Source: Mytilus galloprovincialis | Taxonomy: Eukaryota; Mollusca; Bivalvia; Mytilida; Mytilidae | NCBI RefSeq assembly: GCF_965363235.1 | Contig: NC_134843.1 | Coordinates: 86,585,795 to 86,649,794, forward strand | Reading direction: 5' to 3' | DNA: 64,000 nt | Part shown: positions 1 through 10,000 of the stretch, piece by piece | Numbering within the stretch: position 1 is the first letter of the stretch | How the letters are laid out: every line of letters starts with the position of its first letter | Notes under the pieces: model-generated | Told to the model about the DNA's origin: nothing | The model's input: the letters and a program-made list of their open reading frames with translations, nothing else | Database searches by the model: none | Made by a program: the position numbers and the translations under genes

Positions 1-384
1 CCGAACTTCCGGTATCAAATGAGGTCTGAACAGGAAAATTCTTGGAATGTTCAATAATGAATGAGCCGGAGTGCCCATGACTGAGTCTTGGATTGCGGTC
101 CACGATATACGCGCTCAAGGTTGGCAAGCGCCAAGCGAAGAGGGCTTAAGGGGTGAAGAAGTGCATCGTCAAAAATTACCTTTGAAAACTACAAGAGATG
201 CCTTGATAAGCACACAGTGAGCTACCGGACTATGAATACATAATCAAAAGTCATAGGCATAAGATATATACACTTGAGTGTCACAAGAGAGCCCTATCAG
301 CCAACGATGACAACCGTCATATCATGCATGATGAAATTAGCACCATTGCCCGTGGCCACCACAAAATCGTCAACCGTAAATAAA
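1..384 (+). pseudogene. Polinton PolB C-terminal remnant
   Basis: The remnant ends in a short segment resembling the C-terminus of Polinton protein-primed DNA polymerase B, where a basic patch is followed by an ALSxxDDKR-like segment and a final GH-containing stretch. It lies immediately upstream of the protease remnant, as in other Polintons. Only the tail is in the window. The assignment is by memory of the family pattern, not by alignment. Fossil. Confidence 0.5.
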
Positions 385-399
385 TGAGCGGCATATGGG

Positions 400-805
400 T
401 GCATAATTTAGTTCTCCCCTACAAACCCCTTTTAAACACTCAGCTCAAACAGGCTGTAACTAACACGGAGATTCAATACTGTTGGTGTGCGGTCATGCCT
501 GATACACTACTACCAATGGTCTGACACACCAAATGTGGAACCTTAACCACGACAGCTGGAAGGATCGTCTAACGCACTTTGCGTTTTGGTAAAAGCGCAG
601 ACGGACAAAGTATTACTTTGAATCTTATGGTTTGCCAACGCCCGACGAAATGGTAGACTATTTGTAGCCTGAGATCCTTTTCAAAACTGATGAACTTGAG
701 ACGCGAGGGGATGTGGTGTGTGGTCACCTTTGTCTGTCCGTGTTGAAGATGCTGACAATGGGAAAATCGTGGAAAATGCAATCTTTTCGCTCTATAAATA
801 AATGG
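400..805 (+). pseudogene. Polinton adenain-like cysteine protease remnant
   Basis: The plus strand encodes a segment of the type YYFESYGLPTPDEM followed by a CGHLCL motif. This is the Asp/Glu-to-catalytic-Cys region of the adenovirus/ULP1-type maturation proteases carried by Polintons. In intact relatives the enzyme processes capsid proteins. It sits between the PolB tail and an unassigned stretch and ends near an AATAAATG string. Fossil. Confidence 0.55.
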
Positions 806-859
806 ATAAGTTTTGATCCCATGCAAGACAGTGCATATCCGTCTGGTGGATCGTGCATC

Positions 860-1320
860 ATTTCGATATGAACGACAATCACATTACTAGCACATGATAT
901 CCCAAGGACAGATCGGATGCTGTGACAAAACGGTAGGTGACCAAGCAGTTGAAAGATGGTATAAAAGACAACAATGAGCTAGAGGCTGCGCTAGAAGCGA
1001 TCGAGACATAGCTCTCGAGGACATGAAAAAACACCTTGTCGGTATCGAGAAAAAAAGTGGGAAAGTGTCTACCTTGCGGCACAAGAACTAGTGACCAAAG
1101 GATGGTATATGCAAAGAACTATGTGGATCTAAGCATGGCGGTTCTAGAGAAAATCAATACCATCGAATTGAAGGTGAAGTCTTATCACACGGCGGACAGG
1201 AGACGGCGCGAATCGAATCTCATATCTGAAGAGGACCTGCGCAACTATATGATAACACAGCGAATTTTCCAGTCATATGAACTAGTCTATTGCACATCCG
1301 CAGCTTTGATCCAATAGTTG
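860..1320 (+). pseudogene. Unassigned Polinton-region ORF remnant
   Basis: A charged, helix-prone open stretch at 1036-1317, with a related lysine- and glutamate-rich run just upstream, lies between the protease and PLA2 remnants. I do not recognise a family. Position suggests an accessory Polinton gene; no function is assigned. Fossil. Confidence 0.25.
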
Positions 1321-1550
1321 AACTCCGTGGGGTACCCTCCTCTTGACGTTAAGCTCTTTCATCCCTCCCATGTTCTTCTACGCAAGATATGTTCGATGCG
1401 GTAGGTGTTTTGACACTCATATCAACAAGGTCGGCCGCCTAGGTCGCATCCACACCACGTGCACACTACTACACCGCGTTTTTGAAACGTGCCTGGAACT
1501 GGTTTGTGCAACTCATCCGCTAAATCATCGGTCCACCGAACTTTTATTTT

Positions 1551-1913
1551 CTAAATACTCAGACCAAATCGAGTTTTGGTATCGATGATTGGTCCGATGA
1601 TGCTATGGTCCATACGTTCGCGTGTGGAAGTGTTGGTAATGGTGTTAAGCGAGGCTAGCATAGCTTTGCCACAGATGGGGTAACGGGCGGTTTTATCCTT
1701 GTACTGGGCATAACAGAGATCGTGGTGATATGCAGCCTGGTAAACTCGATTAATGTGGTTTGACCAAGCTTTCTGGGTGCAGGCGCTTGCTAATTTAATC
1801 TCTGGCCCGGTAAAGTTGTGTCCGGGTAGACGCATTTCCATCGGTGATCGGTTGATTACTAGTAGTTTGTCCATGAACCCTGCACCAGTTGCAGCAACAA
1901 ACTGAGACTTCAT
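1551..1913 (-). pseudogene. Polinton PLA2-like (parvovirus VP1u-type) gene remnant
   Basis: The encoded polypeptide contains RLPGHNFTGPEIKL followed by AAYHHDLCY and a lysine-rich segment. This matches the calcium-binding loop and HD catalytic dyad arrangement of phospholipase A2-like domains found in parvovirus VP1 and in many invertebrate Polintons, where the domain is thought to help membrane escape. It is encoded opposite to the capsid genes. Treated as a fossil because the surrounding element is degraded. Confidence 0.65.
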
Positions 1914-2074
1914 GGCACCGCATACCTTACAATTTCCAACTTTAATCCGTCGCCTGTTCGATTCCTGGTCATTACCTCGCTGGGGTTAACTATGTCCGTC
2001 TTCCAATGACATTGCAAGCAAAAGTTCATCGCTATATTTATCCAAATAAATGAACGTCGAAGACATTTCCTACA

Positions 2075-2480
2075 GTGCCAACGCCCCAACAGGAGCAATC
2101 GCTACCTCCTGCCGCAATCAGAAGGTTTATCATTGGGAAGTCGGACTGTGGTAAGACAACGCTGTTAAACAACATAATCCTGTGCGATGGATGCCTCAAG
2201 TACGATCAATTGTACGTCTTCGGTAAATCGCTTCACCAGCCCATGGCCATCTACCGGGTGTTGCAGCAAGCGCTGGGAACAGGCTTCACTAAGGAAGATA
2301 TCCTAAACCTCGTACAGTGCAAAGGCAAGTCACCCTACTCGTTGATCGATGTGGTCAACGCCTTACCACCACCACGACACCCGAGTGGTATCGAAACTTT
2401 TTCTTCGAGCAAAGGAGCGATGAACTAAGCCCCGGAAACTCGTCCAAACCTCATTGTGTTTGACGACTTGATGCTTAGCA
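2075..2480 (+). pseudogene. Polinton packaging ATPase remnant
   Basis: A Walker A motif, IIGKSDCGKTTLLNNI, is followed about 100 codons later by a Walker B-like segment (NLIVFDDLML). This is the typical spacing and wording of the FtsK/HerA-superfamily genome-packaging ATPase of Polintons and related viruses. It lies upstream of the late structural genes. Fossil; the gene is incomplete. Confidence 0.75.
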
Positions 2481-3239
2481 AATGAAGAATACTACGTGAG
2501 TGATCGCCACAACATTGATTGTTTTTAATTGTGACAACTACTTCAACTGCCCCGCCAGTCTATCCGGGAGAATGCCAAGGTCCTATGCTTCTTCTAGCAT
2601 GATGCTAAGAATTTCGAACAAATCCGACGAGATCACTGCAACAATCTCACCAAGGAATACTAGTAGTTTTGCATTCAGTGTAAACATTGCTGGTTAAAAA
2701 CCTATGTTGTTGTAACCATCGATATTAAAAGCACCAAGGCAAATGGAAAATATCGATGCAATTTGATGAGTTTAATTTTATAGGTATATTATCAATAATA
2801 AATTGTTACAAAGATAACCCCTCGAAGTACAAGGATTCAGAGTTCCTAGAGTATTTATTGTCAGATATTGAACTGGAGCTAGAGTTCGATCCCCAGCCTA
2901 AGAAATACGAATGGCCCTGAAATGTAAATTTGAGTCGGCCCCGGGCAAGGTATGAAGACTGTGTTACAAGTGTGGTTGGATTGTGTTTCATTATTTATGT
3001 CCCGATATGGATGAAAGTCTGTTGAATTGGCTATAAACATAATGGAAGATCCCAACGCCCACAACAACCAAAAATGCCCGCCAAAACTTTTTTCGGTCAT
3101 CAGTGCAATCACCGATGCAAACCGCGTAAAGACGTATGTCTCAGATACAGGAATCTTCAGAATATGGGCATTCGACCCACGCTTGAACCATCGCATATAA
3201 TCGATCGACCTGGGTCGACTTGGTTTTCGAACCAACACT

Positions 3240-3365
3240 ATTGGGGTGTTCGAGGCAATCGAAGGCGTTCACACCAACGCTTAGGTGCGTTCGAATGCGT
3301 TCGTTCAAACCCTTGAAGGCGTTCGAAGTCGTTTACACCAACGCCTAGGGGCGTTTGTTTCAACG
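3240..3365. repeat. Short imperfect duplication, AACGC-rich
   Basis: Two diverged copies of a roughly 60-bp block (near 3255 and 3315) share the pattern GGCGTT, ACACCAACGC, TAGG and GCGTT. They lie just before the recurrent AATAAATGA string at 3371, between the ATPase and the next late gene of the Polinton fossil. They could be a degenerate non-coding spacer repeat or part of a low-complexity coding region. Confidence 0.5.
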
Positions 3366-3488
3366 CTATGAATAAATGACGTTCATCCAAATTCCCGTCC
3401 TAAAGCAGCGGCAGGCACTCTCAAAGAAGTTGCATGTAACTAAGCGGAGCATTCAATCCTGTAACATGCAGCACCGCCCTGACATGAT

Positions 3489-4203
3489 TTGACCTTTCCA
3501 AAGTGTTTAAGCCTGAGGTTGAGGCTTAGCGGAAAGCAGTTTAAAAAAATCACCAAAACAATTGAAGATTTGCCTCCAGTTGTGCCAGCCCTTCCTTCTC
3601 CAACGCCCGAGTTTGCCGACCCTCTACCTATTGCACCACCTACAACCACCGTCCTCGGACCTCGAGAACAGCAGTATTTACAGCTCAGTATGATCTCCTT
3701 CCGCCGACCACAACCTTGGATTGCGATCTGAAAACGATGGTTTCTTCATCCGAAGTTGATCAGTTACTTTTGACGGCGATGATATTTTCGTGGATGGTGT
3801 GAGGTACAAAGAAACCTTTGGCCTCTGGGATCTCATGGTGAAAAAGAAACCAGATTCGCTCGACGCTGACGACCGTGACGACTTTGAAGAGATCCTGAAA
3901 AGTTCCGGTGCCATATATCAATGCAATTCCACCCTCTTAAAAACGGCCAAGGCGAACAAGAGTTACAAGGAAGGAAATCGTATCCCACATCTTCCAGAGG
4001 GATACGTTTGGCAGTGGGCTGCCAGTCGTGTTTCTTCCTGCCAACTTCAAGCAGCTTCACGATCGCTTGGAACTGTGTGCTGCAGCTTACCGAGTAGGAA
4101 ATAATGGTGTGCGCAACGAAATTGTGTCGATTATTGATGCTATGAAAAAGGGTAGACATATCAGCATTGAGGAATATAAGGCGCTTCATCGTAGCTTCCT
4201 ATA
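3489..4203 (+). pseudogene. Polinton conserved late gene (GLWDLM type) remnant
   Basis: The stretch encodes an acidic/proline-rich start and then GVRYKETFGLWDLMVKKKPD with a DDFEEILKSSGAIYQ continuation, followed by a short C-terminal helix-like segment. This pattern (GLWELL, then a helix ending in NA) occurs in uncharacterised Polinton-encoded proteins between ATPase and capsid genes. Its role is unknown to me. Fossil. Confidence 0.5.
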
Positions 4204-4365
4204 AATAAATGTTGCAAATAAAAAAAGGTTACGCACGAAAGTACGACTACGGTAGAACAGGTTTGTTTGACACAGTAGCCTTGAAATTAAAGGTGTTGAA
4301 AAATGTGGTTGGTAAAATGGTATAAACCATCTACTACTTCGTCAACGCTAAAAATACATATATTA

Positions 4366-5625
4366 TGTCTGACATCCTTACAATCACCGAAGGATTGACT
4401 TTCGATGAAAGTCTCCAGGGATTTATCAGGTTGACGAATACGAACCTCAAACTGGTGCCAACCTGAATAATCAAGGTGATATCCTAATCAATATCGAAAC
4501 CCAAGACTTATTACTCCATCCCGCTGAAAGTTATCTTTTGGTAGAGGGGCAACTGCAAAAGAACGACAGTAGTGCATATGCTGATGCAAATCTAGTGTCT
4601 CTCTTTCACAATGGAATCATGTATCTCTTTTCTCAGGCCAGCTTATCGAACATATCAATAACCCAGGCGTTGCCACTACCATGTTGGAAATTCTGATTTA
4701 TCACGACGATTTCTCCAAATCCCAAGGTCTCAACCAGCTGTGGTGCATGGATTCATCTACCGAAGCTGAGACCGAAAACACAGGGTTCGCAACACGTCAT
4801 GGTAAAATTATCCCCAAACCTGCCAACAAAGGAGTTTTTCATTCACCATACCCCTGTGACATATTTTCCACTTTTCAGACGACTACGACAAGATCGTATA
4901 CGAATTAAAGCATGCATTGTCACTAGTGCACGTGATTCAGACGCCGATGCCATGCACTGAGCCGCCGCAGTCAACGATGTGGCAAAAAATATTCTGAGTC
5001 AGATCTCTTGTTTCGTTCTTCACGTCACCCCATCAGACAAAAACAAGATGCGGCTGTACAAAACCATACAAAGTAAAAGTAAAATCGACTGTGGATTTCG
5101 CATGAGGCAGTGTGATTCTATCACCGTTCCCAAAAACACACAATTCAACTGGCGCCTATCTGCCACAAGTGGTACTTAAAAGCCTAGATATACAATCGTT
5201 GCAATCCAAACCGACAAAAGTGTGGATAAGACCCATGACGCCGCCGTGTGCGATGACGGTCGATTGCGGAACATAGATATTACTGTCAACACTGAACGCT
5301 ACCCAGCCGTCGTATTTAAGGCCTTTATTACCCAAAATAGGAGGCTGCAGACATCAGAAAGAAACTCTACAACATGGTCACCCTCCTCAGTAACGGCGGC
5401 GTCAACACCGATACCTCTGATTTCACAGGCTTATAGCCGGTGTTTATCATCTATGCAAGTCATCAGTCCGAGCGGCTGAAAGAATCCACGGTGGACATCC
5501 AGATACGAGCCGAATTCGATCGCAATGTTTCCGCCAACACCGAAGCATTTGCACTTGGAATCTCCGACAGAGTTCTTTACTTCGAATCTGACGGACACAA
5601 TATGAACGTCGTGTTTGAAGCCTGA
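4366..5625 (+). pseudogene. Polinton major capsid protein remnant (double jelly-roll type)
   Basis: Recognisable segments in order are an N-terminal GLTFDESL-like start, a QGDILINIETQDLLLHP segment, HNGIMYLFS, the TTMLEILIYHDD segment, and VTPSDKNKMRLYKTI. These correspond to the conserved order of Polinton major capsid proteins, which form the double jelly-roll hexon. The gene is followed at 5627 by AATAAATGA and then by the minor capsid remnant. Fossil, with several breaks. Confidence 0.75.
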
Positions 5626-5689
5626 AAATAAATGAACAACATTATTTTTTAGCAATTCGTAGGTAAAACCGATCTAAAGCAGGGGTTCT

Positions 5690-6305
5690 CGTTCATAGTA
5701 TCCGGGAACCATAGCCGAATTCATACCCGTTTCAATCCACTAAAAATTGAAAAGAATTATGAGATGTCATTGGTAAATCATGAGACCTACTACGTATACT
5801 CCATCTCCAACATTCACACAGGTTCCTATGGCATCAACGATGAAATACAGCGACAGCTGCGGCTCAACAAACACAAAGCCAAAATCATTATCGATGCAAA
5901 TCGGGAAACCCTAAGAGCACCACTAACTCTCGCCAGGCACTACGAAGAAGATTACAAATAGCCGCAACACCGTCTTGGGATTAGAACGGCAAATTTACAC
6001 CTACGATAGGGCTATACAGAAGGGGAACACATTGTTAGGATCATCAACATCATCAGCATCCAGCTGGCAAATAGCGGTATTATCTATGGGAGCTATGTTA
6101 ATGGAAAGCAGTAATCCACCATCTGTAGTTTCTTTCCCGGTGTCGATCCTGGTATGAAGAACCCCCCAAAAAAACTGGTGTACTTACCAGTGACCCTGAA
6201 AACCATCAATCGCATGTGCACTTATCTCACCGATCAGGATGGTGACCCCATCAAACTCCGCGGCGAACACCTCACTATCCATTTTCATCTTCTAAGGGAA
6301 TAAAT
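5690..6305 (+). pseudogene. Polinton minor capsid (penton-like) remnant
   Basis: An N-terminal SLVNHETYYVYSISNI segment, a middle GSYGINDEIQRQL segment and a C-terminal LTDQDGDPIKLRGEHLTI segment match, in order, the minor capsid protein encoded next to the major capsid gene in Polintons, thought to form the penton. An AATAAA string lies at its end. Fossil. Confidence 0.65.
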
Positions 6306-6539
6306 AATAACTTAACACGATAATGGTTTGAAAGGTCAAGTAAATAAACTACACTGGGCTGCCAAAAAAGGTTGCCAAGTCTCCATTTGTTTGTCCCATG
6401 CAAACCTGTAATGCGAACACAAGATGTGGCTCACCTCTCGGCAGGTTAAAAGATTATCAAACTTCTTCAAAAAGTTACTTGTGTTATTAATCTGGAGCTG
6501 AGTACCACCCAGATAAAGAAAACATAAAAAAAGGTGGAT

Positions 6540-6930
6540 ACCTACACATGTTCGTAGGGTTGGCAATGAGGGCATTTCACATGGTATCTAAAACCATTCT
6601 ATCTGCCTTGGGTATTGAAGACTTGATTGCTTTGGGTGGTGTTCCCGTCAACAAGGTATTGGGATCATGATTTTACCTGAAACTTGGTGGATGCGTTTGA
6701 AATTTTAAGATATTTTAATTCTGGTATCTATGGTGAATTTATTTGAACAGTGAATCCCAGTGGTAACAATCTCTACCTCAACCCTCAAACGCCAAGATCA
6801 CCTATGATGATGGACTTTACTTGAGGCGTGCACGTGGTCAGTAATTCAACGACGAAGCCGGTCTGATATAATTTGCTACAAGCACCTTCAAAGACACCCC
6901 TCCTCGGTATGCTCCTATAAATAAATGAAC
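6540..6930 (+). pseudogene. Small late Polinton gene remnant (GLYL-containing)
   Basis: A short hydrophobic segment followed by a GLYLRRARG segment resembles the small basic glycine-rich protein encoded last in the late cluster of many Polintons. Its end coincides with an AATAAATGA string at 6920. Weak call; fossil. Confidence 0.35.
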
Positions 6931-6950
6931 GATTTAGATTCTAGGTACCG

Positions 6951-7080
6951 GCAACTAAAGATTTCTACCTCCTGAGCCTTATTCTCTCTCTGATCAGACA
7001 TACCTTGTGTTTATTATGTGGCTTTTTTCTCTTTTCTTTAACAAAGGAACATAGGCAGGTAATAATTCAAAATCAAATTG
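6951..7080. other. Spacer between Polinton fossil and satellite
   Basis: About 130 bp of ordinary AT-rich sequence. No coding, no clear terminal repeat of the Polinton and no clean start of the satellite can be seen here. Confidence 0.4.
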
Positions 7081-10000
7081 GCCAAACGCCCAGGTGAGAT
7101 CATAGGTAAGGGTCTAAGGTCCAATGGGTCAAAAGGTCCAGGTGGGACAACTCACGGTTTGTCCTCACCATGGGTCCAAAGTTAGATTAAAAAAAAATGC
7201 CTTACCCCAATTTTTAAAAAAATGCAAAACAATCCCTACGGCAATACTTTTATAGACACTAGATGGAAATGGTAGGTAATGGGCTAGGGTCCAATGGGCC
7301 AAAAGGTCCAGGTGGGACAACTCATAGTTTGTCTTCACCATAGGTCCGAACTTAGGTCTTAAGGGTCAAACATGCCTACCCCAACTTTTCAAAAGACTGT
7401 CAAAAATTCCCTACGACAACACTTTTTTATCCACTAGGTGCAATTGATAGGTAATGGTCTAAGGTCCAATGGGCCAAAAGGTCCAGGTGGGACAACTCAT
7501 GGTTTGTCCTCACCATGGGTCCAAAGTTAGATTTCAAAAAAATGCCTTACCCCAATTTTTAAAAAAGTGTAAAAAATTCCCTACGGCAATACTTTTTTAG
7601 CCACTAGGTGCAAATGATAGGTAATGGTCTAAGGTCCAATGGGTCAAAAGGTCCAGGTGGGACAACTCATGGTTTGTCCTCACCATGGGTCCAAAGTTAG
7701 ATTTCAAAAAAATGCCTTACCCCAATTTTTAAAAAAGTGTAAAAAGTTCCCTACGGCAATACTTTTTTAGCCACTAGGTGGAAATGGTAGGTAATGGACT
7801 AGGGTCCAATGGGCCAAAAGGTCCAGGTGGGACAACTCATAGTTTGTCTTCACCATAGGTCCGAACTTAGGTCTTAAGGGTCAAACATGCCTACCCCAAC
7901 TTTTCAAAAGACTGTCAAAAATTCCCTACGGCAATACTTTTTTACCCACTAGGTGCAAATGATAGGTAATGATCTAAGGTCCAATGGGTCAAAAGGTCCA
8001 GGTGGGACAACTCATGGTTTGTCCTCACCATGGGTCCAAAATTAGATTTCAAAAAAATGCCTTACCCCAATTTTTAAAAAAGTGTAAAAAATTCCCTACG
8101 GCAATACCTTTTTAACCACTAGGTGGAAATGGTAGGTAATGGACTAGGGTCCAATGGGCCAAAAGGTCCAGGTGGGACAACTCATAGTTTGTCTTCACCA
8201 TAGGTCCGAACTTAGGTCTTAAGGGTCAAACATGCCTACCCCAACTTTTCAAAAGACTGTCAAAAATTCCCTACGGCAATACTTTTTTACCCACTAGGTG
8301 CAAATGATAGGTAATGGTCTAAGGTCCAATGGGTCAAAAGGTCCAGGTGGGACAACTCATGTTTGTCCTCACCATGGGTCCAAAGTTAGATTTAAAAAAA
8401 TGCCTTACCACAATTTTAAAAAAAGTGTAAAAAATTCCCTACGGCAATACTTTTTTAGCCACTAGGTGGAAATGGTAGGTAATGGACTAGGGTCCAATGG
8501 GTCAAAAGGTCCAGGTGGGACAACTCATAGTTTGTCTTCACCATAGGTCCGAACTTAGGTCTTAAGGGTCAAACATGCCTACCCCAAATTTTCAAAAGAC
8601 TGTCAAAAATTCCCTACGGCAATACTTTTTTACCCACTAGGTGCAAATGATAGGTAATGGTCTAAGGTCCAATGGGTCAAAAGGTCCAGGTGGGACAACT
8701 CATGGTTTGTCCTCACCATGGGTCCAAAGTTAGATTTCAAAAAAAAGCCTTACCCCAATTTTTAAAAAAGTGTAAAAAATTCCCTACGGCAATACTTTTT
8801 TAGCCACTAGGTGGAAATGGTAGGTAATGGACTAGGGTCCAATGGGCCAAAAGTTCCAGGTGGGACAACTCATAGTTTGTCTTCACCATAGGTCCGAACT
8901 TAGGTCTTAAGGGTCAAACATGCCTACCCCAACTTTTCAAAAGACTGTCAAAAATTCCCTACGGCAATACTTTTTTACCCACTAGGTGCAAATGATAGGT
9001 AATGGTCTAAGGTCCAATGGGTCAAAAGGTCCAGGTGGGACAACTCATGGTTTGTCCTCATCATGGGTCCAAAGTTAGATTTCAAAAAAATGCCTTACCC
9101 CAATTTTTGAAAAAGTGTAAAAAATTCCCTACGGCAATACTTTTTTAGCCACTAGGTGGAAATGGTAGGTAATGGACTAGGGTCCAATGGGCCAAAAGGT
9201 CCAGGTGGGACAACTCATAGTTTGTCTTCACCATAGGTCCGAACTAAGGTCTTAAGGGTCAAACATGCCTACCCCAACTTTTCAAAAGACTGTCAAAAAT
9301 TCCCTACGGCAATACTTTTTTACCCACTAGGTGCAAATGATAGGTAATGGTCTAAGGTCCAATGGGTCAAAAGGTCCAGGTGGGACAACTCATGGTTTGT
9401 CCTCACCATGGGTCCAAAGTTAGATTTCAAAAAAATGCCTTACCCCAATTTTTAAAAAAGTGTAAAAAATTCCCTACGGCAATACTTTTTTAGCCACTAG
9501 GTGCAAATGATAGGTAATGGTCTAAGGTCCAATGGGTCAAAAGGTCCAGGTGGGACAACACATGGTTTGTCCTCACCATGGGTCCAAAGTTAGATTTCAA
9601 AAAAATGCCTTACCCCAATTTTTAAAAAAGTGTAAAAAATTCCCTACGGCAATACTTTTTTAGCCACTAGGTGGAAATGGTAGGTAATGGTCTAAGGTCC
9701 AGGTGGGACAACTCATGCTTTGTCCTCACCATGGGTCCAAAGTTAGATTTCAAAAAAATGCCTTACCCCAATTTTTGAAAAAGTGTAAAAAATTCCCTAC
9801 GGCAATACTTTTTTACCCACTAGGTGGAAATGGTAGGTAATGGACAAGGGTCCAATGGGCCAAAAGGTCCAGGTGGGACAACTCATAGTTTGTCTTCACC
9901 ATAGGTCCGAACTTAGGTCTTAAGGGTCAAACATGCCTACCCCAACTTTTCAAAAGACTGTCAAAAATTCCCTACGGCAATACTTTTTTACCCACTAGGT

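Larger units (their letters stand above)
1..6950 (+). mobile_element. Polinton/Maverick fossil, right-hand part
   Basis: A decayed Polinton whose left part lies outside the window. Several marker genes of the family can be recognised in the usual kind of order: the tail of a protein-primed DNA polymerase B, an adenovirus-type cysteine protease, a PLA2-like gene on the opposite strand, an FtsK/HerA-type packaging ATPase, a conserved late gene of unknown role, major capsid, minor capsid and a small late gene. An AATAAATG-type string recurs near most gene ends (about 379, 797, 2045, 3371, 4204, 5627, 6920). The element is broken, with well over ten breaks, and looks old. Integrase and terminal repeats were not seen, so the right boundary near 6950 is approximate; it is set where recognisable coding stops. 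Confidence 0.85.
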
